Assembly (NCBI GenBank): GCA_020536535.1
Contig: JAHLWZ010000448.1
Location: forward strand, 81,838 to 145,837
Direction of reading: 5' to 3'
DNA length: 64,000 nucleotides
DNA from: Pelomyxa schiedti
Lineage: Eukaryota; Evosea; Pelobiontida; Pelomyxidae
The notes under the pieces were generated by a model. That model did not search any database, was not told the DNA's origin, and saw nothing but the letters and a program-made list of their open reading frames with translations. Positions 1 to 11,408 of the stretch are shown piece after piece. Every line of letters begins with the position of its first letter. The stretch's first letter is position 1. The position numbers were made by a program, and so were the translations under genes.

Positions 1-58
1 AGGACAAATTTATAGGCACTGACTCGCATTTTTGTTTGCGCAATTAACTTTTTAAGGC

Positions 59-1257
59 GTGGGCTATGATGGATCACGCTCTGGTGCTGACAATGATTAC
101 CGGCATTCAAGTTATGAATCCTCGAGCTATGACTCAGGTTCTCGTTATGACTCCGGGTCCCGGTATGACTCGGGATCACGTTATGACAGCCCGCAATCTA
201 CCCGGAGTTACGAAACACCCAGACCTCCTTCCACGGAACTGGAATATGAATACGAAGAAGCACCAAAACCCGCACCCAAGGTGGAGACAAAAGTGGAACC
301 ACCAAAGGTTGGTTCTAAACTCACCCAAAGTAATCGTAACAGTGTGTTAGCCGAAGCCCGTCATCGACCTCATTAGTATGTCCGAGCCAACACCTCAGCC
401 TGCCACCCAAGCCAATTTGAGCTTCTTCAATACCCCTGCGTCCAACACTTCTCAAGTAGATTTCTTCCAAGGTAAACGTTACCATTGTCCTCCTTCCTAA
501 CTTGGCCTAGCACCTAAACCTGCTACGGTACAGCCTTCACCTGCTTTTGATCCTTTTGCACTTGGTGGTGGTAGCGGCGCTTTCACCACACCTGCACCAA
601 AACCACAAGTGGACTTTGGAGCTTTCAATATCACACCAATTCAACCAATCAACAATATCAGCATCCCTTCCTCTACATTCACTACAGCGTTCCCCGACTC
701 CCAATCCACCGATTTTATGGAAGCCCCCACTGCGGTGTGTCCACCACATTGATAAATTCATATTTTCATACTCTGGATGGGCTTCTAAACAAATTGTAGC
801 AAGGACCAGCCAGTCTTTGGAAGTCTGACTTGGTTGATTTGTCTAATCTTGGGGCCTCTCCCGCCAAAACGGTTGGTTTTCCGCCTCCTTGAGTTGAGCT
901 AACACAACTCAGGCACCCGCGACTAAACCTGTGAAGACCCCCATGAATGCAATGAAACCATCCACTGGACCCGTAATATCATCAAGTGCCCTTGGGACAG
1001 CCACCCTCACACCAACCACTCTCACACCCACCCCGGCAGCCATCACACCAACCCCAATGATGTACAACCAGCCAATGGGTGGCCGAATGGTGATGGGACC
1101 CAATGGACAACCAATGATGATTGGACCCAATGGCCAGCCCATGATGCAACCAACAATGATGATGGTGATGGGCCCTAACGGCCAACCCATGATGGTGAAT
1201 ACAGGTGCAATGGGCGTGAGCCCAACACCCATTGGCTATCAACCAAGAAGGATGTAA
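59..1257 (+). CDS. Epsin-like endocytic adaptor, C-terminal part (5' end outside window)
   Basis: No start codon is visible and the reading frame is already open at the window edge, so only the disordered tail is present. Segments in order: a Tyr/Ser-rich stretch with repeated YDSGSR units (about 100-190), an acidic Pro-rich stretch, a PKPVIDLISM segment after a probable 43-nt intron (310-352), a DPF motif (AP2-appendage type) near 550, a WKSDLVDLSNL segment near 800-840 resembling an epsin clathrin box, and a C-terminal block with three copies of MGPNGQPMM-like repeats near 1100-1200, ending in QPRRM and a stop. Introns are short (for example 39 nt at 472-510, with a cctaac branch-like site). 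Epsin-family proteins link PIP2 membranes, AP2, clathrin and ubiquitinated cargo. The ENTH/ANTH domain that would settle the family lies upstream of the window, so the assignment rests on the tail motifs only. Confidence 0.55.
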
Positions 1258-1355
1258 ACCATCCAGCCATTCCTTCCCGCAGTACATTCCAAATTCAACC
1301 ACCAAACCCACTTCAAAATACAGGTTTTTTTTTTTGCACTCAAATTCATTTGTCC

Positions 1356-2920
1356 TTACAAAAAATGAGCTTTGCAAATTGGTTCCTTCAGTGCCCTCAT
1401 TTCATACAGAGCATGGGCTATTTCCTCGATGCAGAGGGAACTGAGTTGGAGACGGAGCGTGCTATTTGCCCCTGCGTGCGGGTGGTTGCACAGCAGAACG
1501 GCTGCGGCGCTGTTCTTCCAGTTGTAAGAGCTGTAGCAGAACTTGGCCAAGGTGTGAAGGAATTTGGCATGGAGGTGGTCACTTGGGTCAGACAAGTCAA
1601 AGCGGCCTACTTGCTCGGATGTGCAGCCACTGGTTCTGCATATTGCCACGGGCGTGATCCATTTGGAGGGATGCAGTGGGTGCTTCCTGGTGGGTTCGTG
1701 GAATACCTCGAGAAGTCCATCCTGGTACATAAGCTGCAGAAGGACAGTGTGCCGGGGTTCCGGAGTCCTCTCTTTTTGGCACATAAGGAAAACATCAGGA
1801 AAGAGATATGCGGTGGCGGTCTGGGTATTCTGTAGGTCAAGACGGATATGCCTGTTTTTATTTCCTATTAGTTTTATTTGCTGTATTTATCCTGCACATT
1901 CCAAATGAAAGGTAGAGTACATGTAAAGTTCTCTCGTTGTGGGCCAGACTCCTTTATAGGCAACAAGCTTAGGTGCAAGTTGAAGGGCAGCTTCTATTCT
2001 ATCAGTAACTCTCTTCGCTTTTAGATAGACTTCGATTGTTGTGATTTGAACTTTTGAATTGAATTTTGGTGGGACTTACAGTCCTGTACTACTTTCAGAC
2101 CATTGAGAATAATTGTAAGATCTTTTTGCATTGGTGACGAGGGCTCTATTGTCCTTTGAAGATCCTGTTTGTTCTTTAGTAAGGGATGGTTCGGCTCACA
2201 TGAAAGTGAACTGAAAAAAGGAGCAGGTATCTGGGGATCCTGCAAAGTTGGGTTTTAATCAGGCACTCTAAGTTAAGACCTTGCATTGTTGCTGAATAAT
2301 CTAAATCCTTAATTGTATCAGACTTCAGGTATAATTTATTGGAGTTAGTACCTCGAGAAATTTTTTCCACTGGGGATTGTTCTGCTTTATTTTGGGCATA
2401 ATAGCTTGGGCCTGTCCATATGACCTCGCGACGTAATTATACAATTCAAGTAGGTTCGTTGTTTGCTGTTAGCATGAAGGGTGTAAACACTTTGCAACGG
2501 AGAAGAAAAAAAGAACAAAAGTTTCCAGAACCCAGTACTCACTATCCATGCTTTGAATACATTAATAGCGTCCGGAACAAGCGATTCCTCTGGAATACAC
2601 CCCAACTGCTCATACAACCTTTGTTTTGCGTTTACCGAGAAATTGGTTTAAAACAGCGAGGTGGGTCAAACCACAATTCCAAACAAGCAAGGGCTAGAAA
2701 CCAAACAACAGCAATGATGAAGCAGCAACAAAAACCTTCCGTGTGTTTCCAGCAGTAATTCCAGGGAGTCAAATATGGTGAGATCCTCGCTGTCCAAAAC
2801 CTCCTTTCCATACGACGAGTACAACCGCGAAATGGACATGCACCACAAGAAGGTCTTCTCAGAATGCCTTAACTCCTCGCAAACACTCATTGATCTCTTC
2901 TTACGTGCCACTGCGTCCAT
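1356..2920 (-). CDS. RhoGEF (Dbl-homology) protein
   Basis: The chosen start is the ATG at 2920. The first exon encodes MDAVARKKRSMSVCEELRHS followed by SEKTFLWCMSISRLYSSYG and a segment ending DSLELLLETHGRFL, which fits the first Dbl-homology helix (E-x-x-Y/F spacing and an IF-x-x-ll-x-H segment). Near 2210-2260 the frame LECLIKTQLCRIPRYLLLF fits the conserved DH core 'P-x-Q-R-I-x-R-Y-x-L-L'. The 3' exon (1356-1784) is about 140 residues long and could be a PH domain, but I cannot confirm this. DH-PH proteins activate Rho GTPases and so direct actin remodelling. The product would be small for a RhoGEF and intron positions are only partly resolved. The gene lies 147 bp downstream of the caspase-like gene on the same strand. 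The alternative is an unrelated helical protein with a chance DH-like core. Confidence 0.55.
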
Positions 2921-3067
2921 ATCCCACAGCTACTTCTTTTCTTTGTGGCGGTTATTTGGCTCAAGGATTTGGATTGTACAATTTCATTCAAAGAATATCG
3001 TCTGATTAAAGATCTCGCGAATGGCACTACTCTTGGGCGGTGTTGAGTGTACGGGCAGGGGAACTGT

Positions 3068-5413
3068 TCAGAATAGTGCAAAGCGAGTGGTACTACTCTT
3101 GCAGATCCAAGGAATCTGGTGGCCAGTGTCCTTAACAAGCTGCATGGTTTCGTCAACAATGTGGTTAAATGACGTTCCTGGCTTTGCCTGCTCCACTACT
3201 GTGTGATGGGTCAGAAAAAAAAAAGATTTCGAAGATTGCTACAACCTTCAAGGAAACAGCCAGTGAAGTGTCCATGGTTATGTTGGCTTGGCAAAGTGCA
3301 GTGATCCGACGGATTCTCGCCAGCATAAATCACAAGGCTTTCATTCGGCAACCTTACTTCCTGGACTTTGGAGTTGGTGAGAGTGAATTGAATGATAAGA
3401 TGTGCTGAAAAGACACACGCTGGTCTCTCGGTTTTCGAAGTGCACAAAACAAGTGTCAAGAATGAAAATTGACAGGTCAGATGATGTACTTATTTCCATC
3501 ATAAAATCATCAAGCTGTGCCGTATGCCTCGGTTCATTTTCAGCATATGTGCTATCTATCATCATCAAGGACTTGTGTCCTTGAACCTCCTTTCCTGAGC
3601 CGGCATAGTAAAAAACACTGGAAACCTGGAATAGCAAAATGACACTTTGTATTTGTAACAGTGTACCTTCATGTGGTCTCTTTTTACTTCATGCAGTTTG
3701 TTCTTAAAGGTTTGTGTGAGGCTAACCCACTCTTCCAGCGTCCTGATGTTTTCCTGATAGAATACTTCAAAATTGCACCTGGTCTCTAGGAGCTGGGTAT
3801 ATCTGAACTTAGGAAGTAGAGAGGCAATAAACCTTCGAAACTGATTTCGCGTCTTTGATACAGTTCTGTAATGGAAGTTTTGGATAAGACTCGTTTCCAA
3901 CAACAAATGCAAAACACTTGTAGTTCAACTCTGTTGATAACACACGCGACATGCCCTCACAAAGTGGGTTTGGAGAAACTATTGTTTTGGGTGAGGCCTG
4001 GTCTTCTTGGCACTGCTGCCCAGTATCTTGATCGTTCCCCTGTGACCCTGTGTCTTCCATCATTTTTTTGAGTATTTCTTCCACAATATATTCTGCATCT
4101 ACAACAGGAACACCAAGGTCACACAACTGTTCTTTTGAGAGATTGACAAGTGTTCTTCCCTGTAGTTTGTTGGCTCTGATCACCTTCAAACAGTTGTCAC
4201 TAGCCCCAGCAGACCCAAGCCAGAAACAGACTTGATCCAGGTCGGCTGTTTGAATTTGAAATGGGGGCTGTGGGGGTGGCCCCAGAGGTTTTTCAGGAGG
4301 TGTTGTCTCCAGTTTCAATTCCAAATCAAGTGGGTTGGAAGAGATGGATGGTAAGGGAGCCAAAGATGTAGTGGGTGAATTACCTGTTGTGGTTGATTTT
4401 CCCAGTTCTGTGGAGGAAGGAACTTCCCCTCCCACCTTGGTTGGTGCGAGTGGTTCAACTGATGTTGGTGGCTCAGAAATTATCTTTTGAATGGTTTCTC
4501 CTTTTAGACCAAGAGCAAGGGAAAAATAAAACGCCTCAGTAATGTCAATGAACTCATCTCGAACATCCGGGTATTCGACATATACATCGCTCACAAGGAT
4601 ATGCTGATCTTGCAGTGTTACGAGCCACCCTAAGTCCAGAGAGATGAGGTCAACTGAAGTTCGAGGCACCGGAACTCCTTTGTTCCCAAGCATCACATCA
4701 ATGGGAGGGAGCCATGGTATTTGACGCTGTTGGCGAAGAGGAGTGAGATAGTACACAACCTTGAAACACATGCAGGTGCTAAACCAGCGATACAAAGTAG
4801 CCACAAAACAAGCCACGGATCCGTCTTGGAAATCGCCACTGGGTATCTCAAAATTTCCCCGGCTGGTCCTTTGAATTAAGTTGTGCACTGGCTGAGCCGG
4901 TATGGCCAGTTGTTTCAGAAAATGGTACACTTCTTTCATAGAATCACATATTCCTCCGTGCAGATACAAACCACTGGTTCCATCGACGCACACCACCTCC
5001 ATCAGCCGTACAACCTTGGTTACAGCGGTTACAGCGTCAGAATCATCACCGATCCCATGTACGCAGTGAGGCTCCACGCACAGTAAGAGCACAGACTGCC
5101 GCAGTGCGACGTGAACCCCTGGTTTGTTTCCATTACCGGGGACTACCGATTTCGCCCACGAATAGGCGGCACCGAAGCCCGGGGTGGACACGGCAACTAC
5201 AAAGTCGAAAGCATGAGCCTTCACTTCCTTCCCAGGAGGCGCCACCACGCGCCGCACCGACGTCACCCCAGACGCCCTGAGGAAACACTCCACGAGCAGG
5301 GCGTAGGGGGCCACGTTGGGAAGAAAGCACATGCAACAGCCACCCCCGGCAGCTTTCGTGCCGCCTCCTTGATCGAGCGCGGCGGCCTGTTGCGTCGAAG
5401 CGTCGTTGCCCAT
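3068..5413 (-). CDS. SAM-domain caspase-like protein (C14 fold) with N-myristoylation motif
   Basis: The start is ATG at 5413 (MGNDAST). An upstream in-frame codon exists, but MG-x-x-x-S is the classical N-myristoylation consensus and GGGCCMCF follows at residue ~23, so membrane anchoring by myristate and palmitate is likely (inference). After ~370 residues of unknown fold and a Pro-rich linker comes a SAM domain at about residues 389-453 (LDQVCFWLGSAGASDN to VEEILKKM). From about residue 496 a caspase fold begins: FAFVVGNESYPKLPLQNCIK, then FYYAGSGKEVQG, SIFILDTC, ESLVIYAGENP, NHGHFTGCFLE, and finally VVEQAKPGTSFNHIVDE to ICKSSTTRFALF and a stop. These match the order of peptidase C14 strands. 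The catalytic Cys is present (ILDTC), but the His normally found in the 'AGHG' motif reads Ser (AGSG, codon TCA). Introns are short; one is about 30 nt. The protein is probably a membrane-bound signalling pseudo-protease or scaffold. Confidence 0.75.
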
Positions 5414-5535
5414 TGTCGCTGGAAAAAACACACAGAGAACAGGGTCTTAAAAAAGTGCCAACGATTTTGTCCACGAGGCGAATTATTTCTGATGTTGCGT
5501 TTGGGTACTCGAGGGATGGGATGTTCCTTTAGGGG

Positions 5536-7907
5536 TTAGTCCCAGTAGTTTATCTTGCCATCCCAGCCACATGTGACAACTCTGGAGGCTTCAATTGGGT
5601 GCCACTCACAGCCAATGCATACCCCGTGATGTGCGTATATCACCCTATTTGCTTGGTTGGTTGTTTGTGGTGTTTGTTGTGTTCTTCATACTTCAAGGGC
5701 TGACATGTTTTCCAGTCCCAGAACCATATCTTTCCTTCACCGTCACCGCTTATAAGGAAGTGGGCATCGGCGGAAAATCCAAGCTTTGGAGTTTTAGTGA
5801 AAATCTAACTCAGAAAGAAGGGTGGTACTTGACACGCGAAGCCAGCTGCAATATGCCCAGTGAACCGCTTTTTCCTGTTGAGTTTGAATCTATCTGTGGC
5901 ACTGTACACAAATATTTGGTTGTCCAGAGACTGACAGACGAACCACTTCCCATTGGGGTGTGTGGCAACAGCAGGCATACTACGGAGGTTTTAGAGTTCA
6001 CAAAAAAAGAGATAACATAAAATTACCTGTGCATATGTGGTTCACTGTACCAAACAAGGAGTTGTTGTTAATAGTTTTCTAATAAAAAAAATCAAACCTG
6101 ATGTATTTGATGGGTACAGGTATTCCCCATTCCCATATTCTGAGGGACTTGTCATCTGAACTGCTAACAAATCTCCTGTTCTGATCAATGAAAGTAACTG
6201 TGTTCACAGCACCCAAATGTTGATCATACTCCAAAACAGTTGCTTTGGTGCGAATATCCCACTGGAGAATCTGTTATCAAGCTAAGTACTAATTCTGCTC
6301 CCAGAAAGGAAATTTACTTTTTTATCAGCACATCCAGCCAGAAACTCATTTTGTCCTCCCTCTGGATAAAGCTTCACACAATAGGGTATCTTGCTATGCA
6401 TAAAAGTGGCTATAACATCGCCAGTTTCTGTATCCCAGTATTTGACCATCCTATCATAACTGCAGCTCAGGAAGCGAGTACCATCTGCGTTGAATGCAAG
6501 GTCCCGCACTCCTTTCTGGTGACCAATATAGGTTCGGACACAACCCATTGTATTGTAAACATCCCATATCTTGCGGAGTAAGGGAAAACGTTTCTAACTA
6601 AAAGGAGAACAGGGTGTACCTTCACGTCATTATCCAAGCCTCCAGAGAGAACAAGATGCCCATAGCGAGGGAAAAGACGAACGCAAGCAACACCCTTGGT
6701 GTGGCCGGTCCTAAGGGACATGAGTTTTTCTCTTTTTGTTGTGCTGTGCCATACCATGTGTGTATCCACTTCTTTGGAAGAAAACACTTGTGAGGATAGG
6801 GTTTGAGATCAGTCGGTGGCATCATGAATGTTCGACCCTGATAGTCATACAACTCCGGAAGATGGAAAATGGAGGTGATTTCCTTCTTTTCTCCTTGGGG
6901 TTGAGGAGGCGGTGTATTGGCAGGGTCGGCAGTGGGAGGTTTTGAACTCGTTTCAGTACTTTTTGCTGGAGTTGTGGCAGTTGTAGTTTGTGCAGAATCC
7001 TGTGTTACGGCCGTTTCTTCAGTGCCCTGTGAAGAGGTCAGGATACCCCTCAAGAGGGGACTTTTACCAGGGTTACTTCCTCTTCGTCATCAACATCACA
7101 ATCAGGTCGGGCCCACGGGCCAAGAAACTGACCACCCCCTGCACGGCCACCCCGATTTTTGGAGACCTCGGTATTTTTTGGAATAATGGGCTTACCTGCA
7201 ACGATTACAGTGAGTACACAGACTGAAAGGGTGATTGGAAGTACTTTGTGAGGTTTCTGAGGCTACAGCAGCCAAAGCAGAGTGGTGGATCAAATATTCC
7301 GAGTCGAAGGCATGTTGGTCAATGTAAACATCCTCAACAAATCCAGTCACCATGTTCTTTTCGAAGCCAAGTGCCTTTTTGTGTGGCTGCACAGGTCCCT
7401 TTGGAATAGTGACAATGTCCTCGTATGCTTAACAAGTCCAAGGCATCCACAAAAGAAAAAAAGGAAAAAAAAAGTTCACGAGATGGGGGACCTATCATTA
7501 AGCTGTGAAATTACGAAACCGTAAGCAACAAGGACATGCTTGGATTATGGAACAGTTCTCTATGAAGCGAATCAGTAGTAAAAGCCTCTTTTCTCTGCAC
7601 GAAGAGGGAAAAACCAAAACTTAGCATCGTTTCATCGTAAAATTACACAAAACATATATATATATATATATATATAAAAGGGAAATAAAACCACCCAACA
7701 ACGATCCCATAACCACAATAAACGTACCAATACGTCTTTGACCGCCGGGGTGATTTCAGCCAACGCCATGCTCTTCGCCACATCTCGCAACGACGTGGCC
7801 CCCATCGCTGCGCTCCCCGTCGCGTCGCTGTTCGTCGACGACCCCTCGGCCGAAGATGTCTCGCTGCCTGCGTCGCCCTCGCCGTACGCGCTAAGCAACT
7901 TGTCCAT
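5536..7907 (-). CDS. CDC40: Pre-mRNA-splicing factor CDC40/PRP17 (WD40)
   Basis: The start is ATG at 7907 ([16 protein letters not shown]) and the stop is TAA at 5536-5538 ([10 protein letters not shown]). Recognisable blocks in order: [15 protein letters not shown] with [22 protein letters not shown], a low-complexity Thr/Pro linker, [28 protein letters not shown] joined across a 44-nt intron to [14 protein letters not shown], then successive WD repeats ([110 protein letters not shown]). The order and motifs match the CDC40/PRP17 family, which joins the spliceosome for the second catalytic step. At least six short introns are present, one carrying a TA microsatellite. The gene is divergent from the Sel1-kinase gene, with 116 bp between start codons. 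Confidence 0.93.
7653..7677. repeat. (TA)n microsatellite in a CDC40 intron
   Basis: About twelve uninterrupted TA units lie in the first CDC40 intron, just downstream (minus strand) of the GC-rich first exon. Confidence 0.9.
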
Positions 7908-8023
7908 GTGTCCTTATTGTCTTAAATCTGGGCAACTGAATTTTCCCTTGAGAGATTGGACGGTCAGGACTCTGGCAAAATGTTTTGGTGGATATTCGAA
8001 GAAACAAGAACGCGTCTGAGACG
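7908..8023. promoter_or_regulatory. Divergent promoter region, CDC40 / Sel1-kinase
   Basis: Only 116 bp separate the two start codons, so both 5' UTRs and promoters must share this interval or overlap the genes. I see no TATA box or clear palindromic element. Confidence 0.45.
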
Positions 8024-10887
8024 ATGGGTCAAGACCAGGGTACGTTGAAGAACGCGAAGGGCGAGGCAGAGGCGATGATAGATAATGCCGACCACTTATT
8101 CTCGAGCCCAGAATGTCGTCGCGAAGCCGTTCTGCGCTGGGTGGCCGCGGCGAACCTGGGCCATCCGACGGCGGCCGTGAACGCGGGCTGGTGCCACCTC
8201 CGAGGCCTCGGGATAGAGCGGGACCCCGCCGCCGCCCTCGGTTTCTTCCGCCGCGCGGCCGACGCCGGCTACGCCGACGGCGCCGCCTCGGCCGCTTTCT
8301 GCCAGCAGTGGGGCATCGGGTGCTCCCCGGACCCCTCCAAAGCCGTCGCGCTCTATCGCGCCGCCTGCGAGGCCGCCCCCGCGTCCCCCATCGCCCTCGT
8401 GAACCTGGGCTGGTGCCTGCTGCGCGGCGTCGGCGTCGAGCCCGACCCCGCGGCGGCCGCCGAGCTTCTCCGCCGCGCGGCCGAGATGGACGACCCCGCG
8501 GCCCACACGGCGCTGGGCTGGCGCCACGTCCACGGCGGCGACTCGGCCCTCGCCCTGGACATGTTCCGCCGGGCCGCGGAGGGGGGCGACGAGTGCGGCC
8601 TGGGGTGGTGCCACCAAGTGGGCTGCGGCCTCGAGCGGGACCCCGCCGCGGCCGCCGCGATCTACCGGCGGGGAGCCGAGGAGATGCTCCCGGCGGCCAT
8701 GATTTGCCTGGGGCTGTGCTACGAGAGCGGGCAGGGGGTGCCTTGCAGCGCAGGGGAGGCCGCGTCGCTGTACAGCCGGGCTGCTGCAATTGGGGGGCCG
8801 TCTGCGTTTACTACGCTGGGGGTGTGCTTTGAACAGGGCAACTTTGTGGAGCGGAGCGTGGAGAGGGCTATTGACCTGTACAGGAGGGGTGCTTGTTGTG
8901 GCGACCCGGATGCGATTTTCCGCCTGGCCAGGTGCCTGAAAAACACCTGTGAAGGCTCAAGTGAAGCGTTGTTTCTATTTTCCCAGGCTGCCGCATTCGG
9001 CCACAAAGAAGCTGAAAAGGCTCTTAAATCCTATGAAGGTGGTGTCTCTTCTGTCCCGTCAAACGGTTATTTTCACGAATTGCTTTCGTTTACAGCTTAA
9101 ATCAACTTTCAGGTTTTCCCACATCGTTGCATGAGCCAGAAAACTCTCCTGTACTTCCATTCCCAGGCTCCTCACACAAAGCGCAGAAACAGAGTCTCAT
9201 GATTAACAAAGAAAATGAGGCATTACAAAGAATGAGGGAAGAAAACGAGACATTAAAAGCAAAATTAAAGGATGAAAAGGCAGTTCAAGAAACACTGAAG
9301 GAAGAAAATGAGACATTAAAAGAAAAAGTGAAGGAAGAAAGTACATTAAAAGAAAAGATGGCTGAGGCATTACAAAAAATGAGAGAAGAAAATGAGACAC
9401 TAAAAGCAATAGTGCAAGAAGAAGCTGCAATAAACAAAAAAGTGAAGGAAGAAAATGAGGTATTAACAACAACAATGAAGGAGATAAAGGAAAAGGCAGA
9501 TAACTCAGAGATACAGCGCATCAGTGTAACAGGAAAGAAATTGCAGCAGGACCACTGCACATTCAACAGAGGCGAACTGGCGCTCTTGGACCTTGACAGG
9601 CTTGATCTGAACACTGCACAACTTCTTGGTGGTGGATGCAATGGCTGTGTAAGCAGCGCTGTTGTCAAGCCACCTGATGATAATATGGCCCATTCTTCCG
9701 GGTCGGAGAGGAGAAAAGTTGCACTCAAAATGATGTTCAACTACAGTGCTGGTGTACAAACACGGCTTCAAAAGGTCTTCTTTGAAAGAGAGGCTGAGGT
9801 TGGTCTCATACACCCACACTGGTGTTGTGCCAACGTCTGCAGTACCTTTAGGGCTAAAACCCAGTGGAACCTCATACCACCCAAGATCAGACCCAAGTAC
9901 ACAATTGTGAACGACAGCATGATTCGGGTTGGAGGCTATGAGCACGGGGATGGTACACCAGTTTTTGAAAGAACCACTTACATTACGATGGAACTTGGGG
10001 AATACAACCTGCAGTCTGCCTTAAGTAATGCACTTGGACATTACGGAGCAACACAAGGCCAATTCGAACAACCCAATCTACCACAGCTCACATTCTGCTT
10101 GCTTTGTGCATGTTACAACTTCAATTCAAATGACTGGTTCCACTGTGACATCAAACTTGACAACGTCCTCGCAATGAAACGACCTGGCATTTCCGGGTTG
10201 CTATGGGTTCTCTGCGATTTCGGGACAGCCCAGCACCCTGTGAATGGTGAGTTTATATGCCCACAAGGTGAGACCTTTCCAGGGTGCGAAGCGAACCGGT
10301 CACCAGAGTGCCGTCACCCACAGAAAATTCCGCCGAGATACCTCAAATACCTTCTGACAAAGAACGATGTCTGGGCAATCGGCTGCGTAATTTACGAGTG
10401 TGTGTGCGGCAAACACCCATACCACAGCGGAAACGTCACTGACACGCCATTGCTGGAATCCCAGGAACCTTTCAGCATTCCCCCAGACAAGAGAGTATAC
10501 AATCCAGAGGCAGCGGCGATGGCCTGCCACTTGCTTGAGCGAGATACCAACAAGAGACCAACAGCTAAACAAGCAATGCTCGTGTGTGGCGCACTCATGT
10601 TCCTGCCACCACCGCACCCAGCCAACCTCTGCTCCACATCTGCATCACTGTTCGAGGAATCACGCGCGTTCTTCAGCAGCCCTGAAAACACACCAGCCAT
10701 CCAGTCCATGATTTGGGAGATACACAAGGACAACGTGACAGCGCTGGAGGCGTTACACTCACCACCGACTGTCGACCAACTGTCATCATTGGTGTTCACA
10801 AACGAGGTTCTGAACAGCCCCTCTCTGTTTGTGTCTTCCTTGTGTGCCTTTTGTGAGTCGAGGAAATCTTCTCTCACCTCTCCCTAA
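8024..10887 (+). CDS. Sel1-repeat / coiled-coil / PINK1-like protein kinase fusion
   Basis: The ATG at 8024 opens a GC-rich exon of about 338 codons with roughly eight Sel1-type repeats (for example AAANLGHPTAAVNAGWCHLR, ALVNLGWCLLRGVGVEPDPA, LGLCYESGQGV). A 74-nt GT-AG intron (9039-9112) joins it exactly in frame to the second exon, which has no ATG before residue ~24, supporting one gene of about 929 codons. Exon 2 has an E/K-rich heptad coiled coil (about 9190-9500) and then a protein kinase domain: glycine loop GGGCNGCV (~9630), VALKMMFNYSAG with the catalytic Lys (~9720), HCDIKLDN catalytic loop (HRD changed to HCD, ~10140), CDFGTA (~10210) and NDVWAIGCVIYECVCGKHPY. The 'ALKMMFNYSAG' block resembles PINK1-family kinases. 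No transit peptide or membrane segment is evident, so this is a PINK1-like kinase domain rather than a PINK1 orthologue. Sel1 solenoids usually mediate protein binding. If the intron is not real, these are two adjacent genes. Confidence 0.78.
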
Positions 10888-11408
10888 CAACCTAATAATT
10901 TCTTTTGGTATTTTTTGGTACATATGATAAAGGCCCTCGTAACTGCACCTTGTGCGACACCACTTTTCCCTCCAACTTGGAATGTACAGGCATGTCAAGG
11001 AAGACCGCATTTTTAAAAATTCTTTAATTAAAGTCTTAAAAAGTAATTAAATTTGCCATTTGGAGGGGCTGAACTTTTTTTCTCTCAATCAACACCACCT
11101 TCGTTGAGAAAAGTCTCCAGTGACAAGGCTTTGAATTGGGACACCAATCTCAATATTCCGGAGACAAAAATAGACCTACTCGGGCTTCTGGAAAACAGGG
11201 TTCTCAAAGCAGCTGTTGATACTTGATACAACTAGCACAGGGACGGATTAATCAAACCCTGACTTTTTTGATTATGCTCATCAAATACAAGAGGTGCACT
11301 CCATTCCACAGTTGTCGCTACATTCGCCTTTGTGTGAGCGGATTGCAAGTTGTGTGTCACACAACCACATTGAGTAACTTTTTTTTCCCTAGGTGAAGTT
11401 ACAGCACC
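10888..11408. other. Intergenic, no gene seen
   Basis: AT-rich sequence between the kinase stop and the next start. The only open frames are short, on the minus strand and without recognisable features. It probably holds the kinase 3' UTR and the promoter of the gene at 11409. Confidence 0.5.

Noticed and set aside
1350-1835. 161-codon plus-strand open frame
   Set aside because: Opposite the 3' exon of the RhoGEF; it shows no domain or codon pattern of its own, so I treat it as a shadow. The minus frame is favoured by continuity with the DH exons.
7914-8789. 291-codon Arg/Pro-rich minus-strand frame
   Set aside because: Antisense shadow of the GC-rich Sel1 exon. Arg/Pro/Gly richness is the expected result of reading GC-rich codons backwards.
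8113-8832. 239-codon plus-strand frame inside the Sel1 exon
   Set aside because: Frame-shifted shadow with Arg/Gly/Pro bias; the Sel1 frame carries the repeats.
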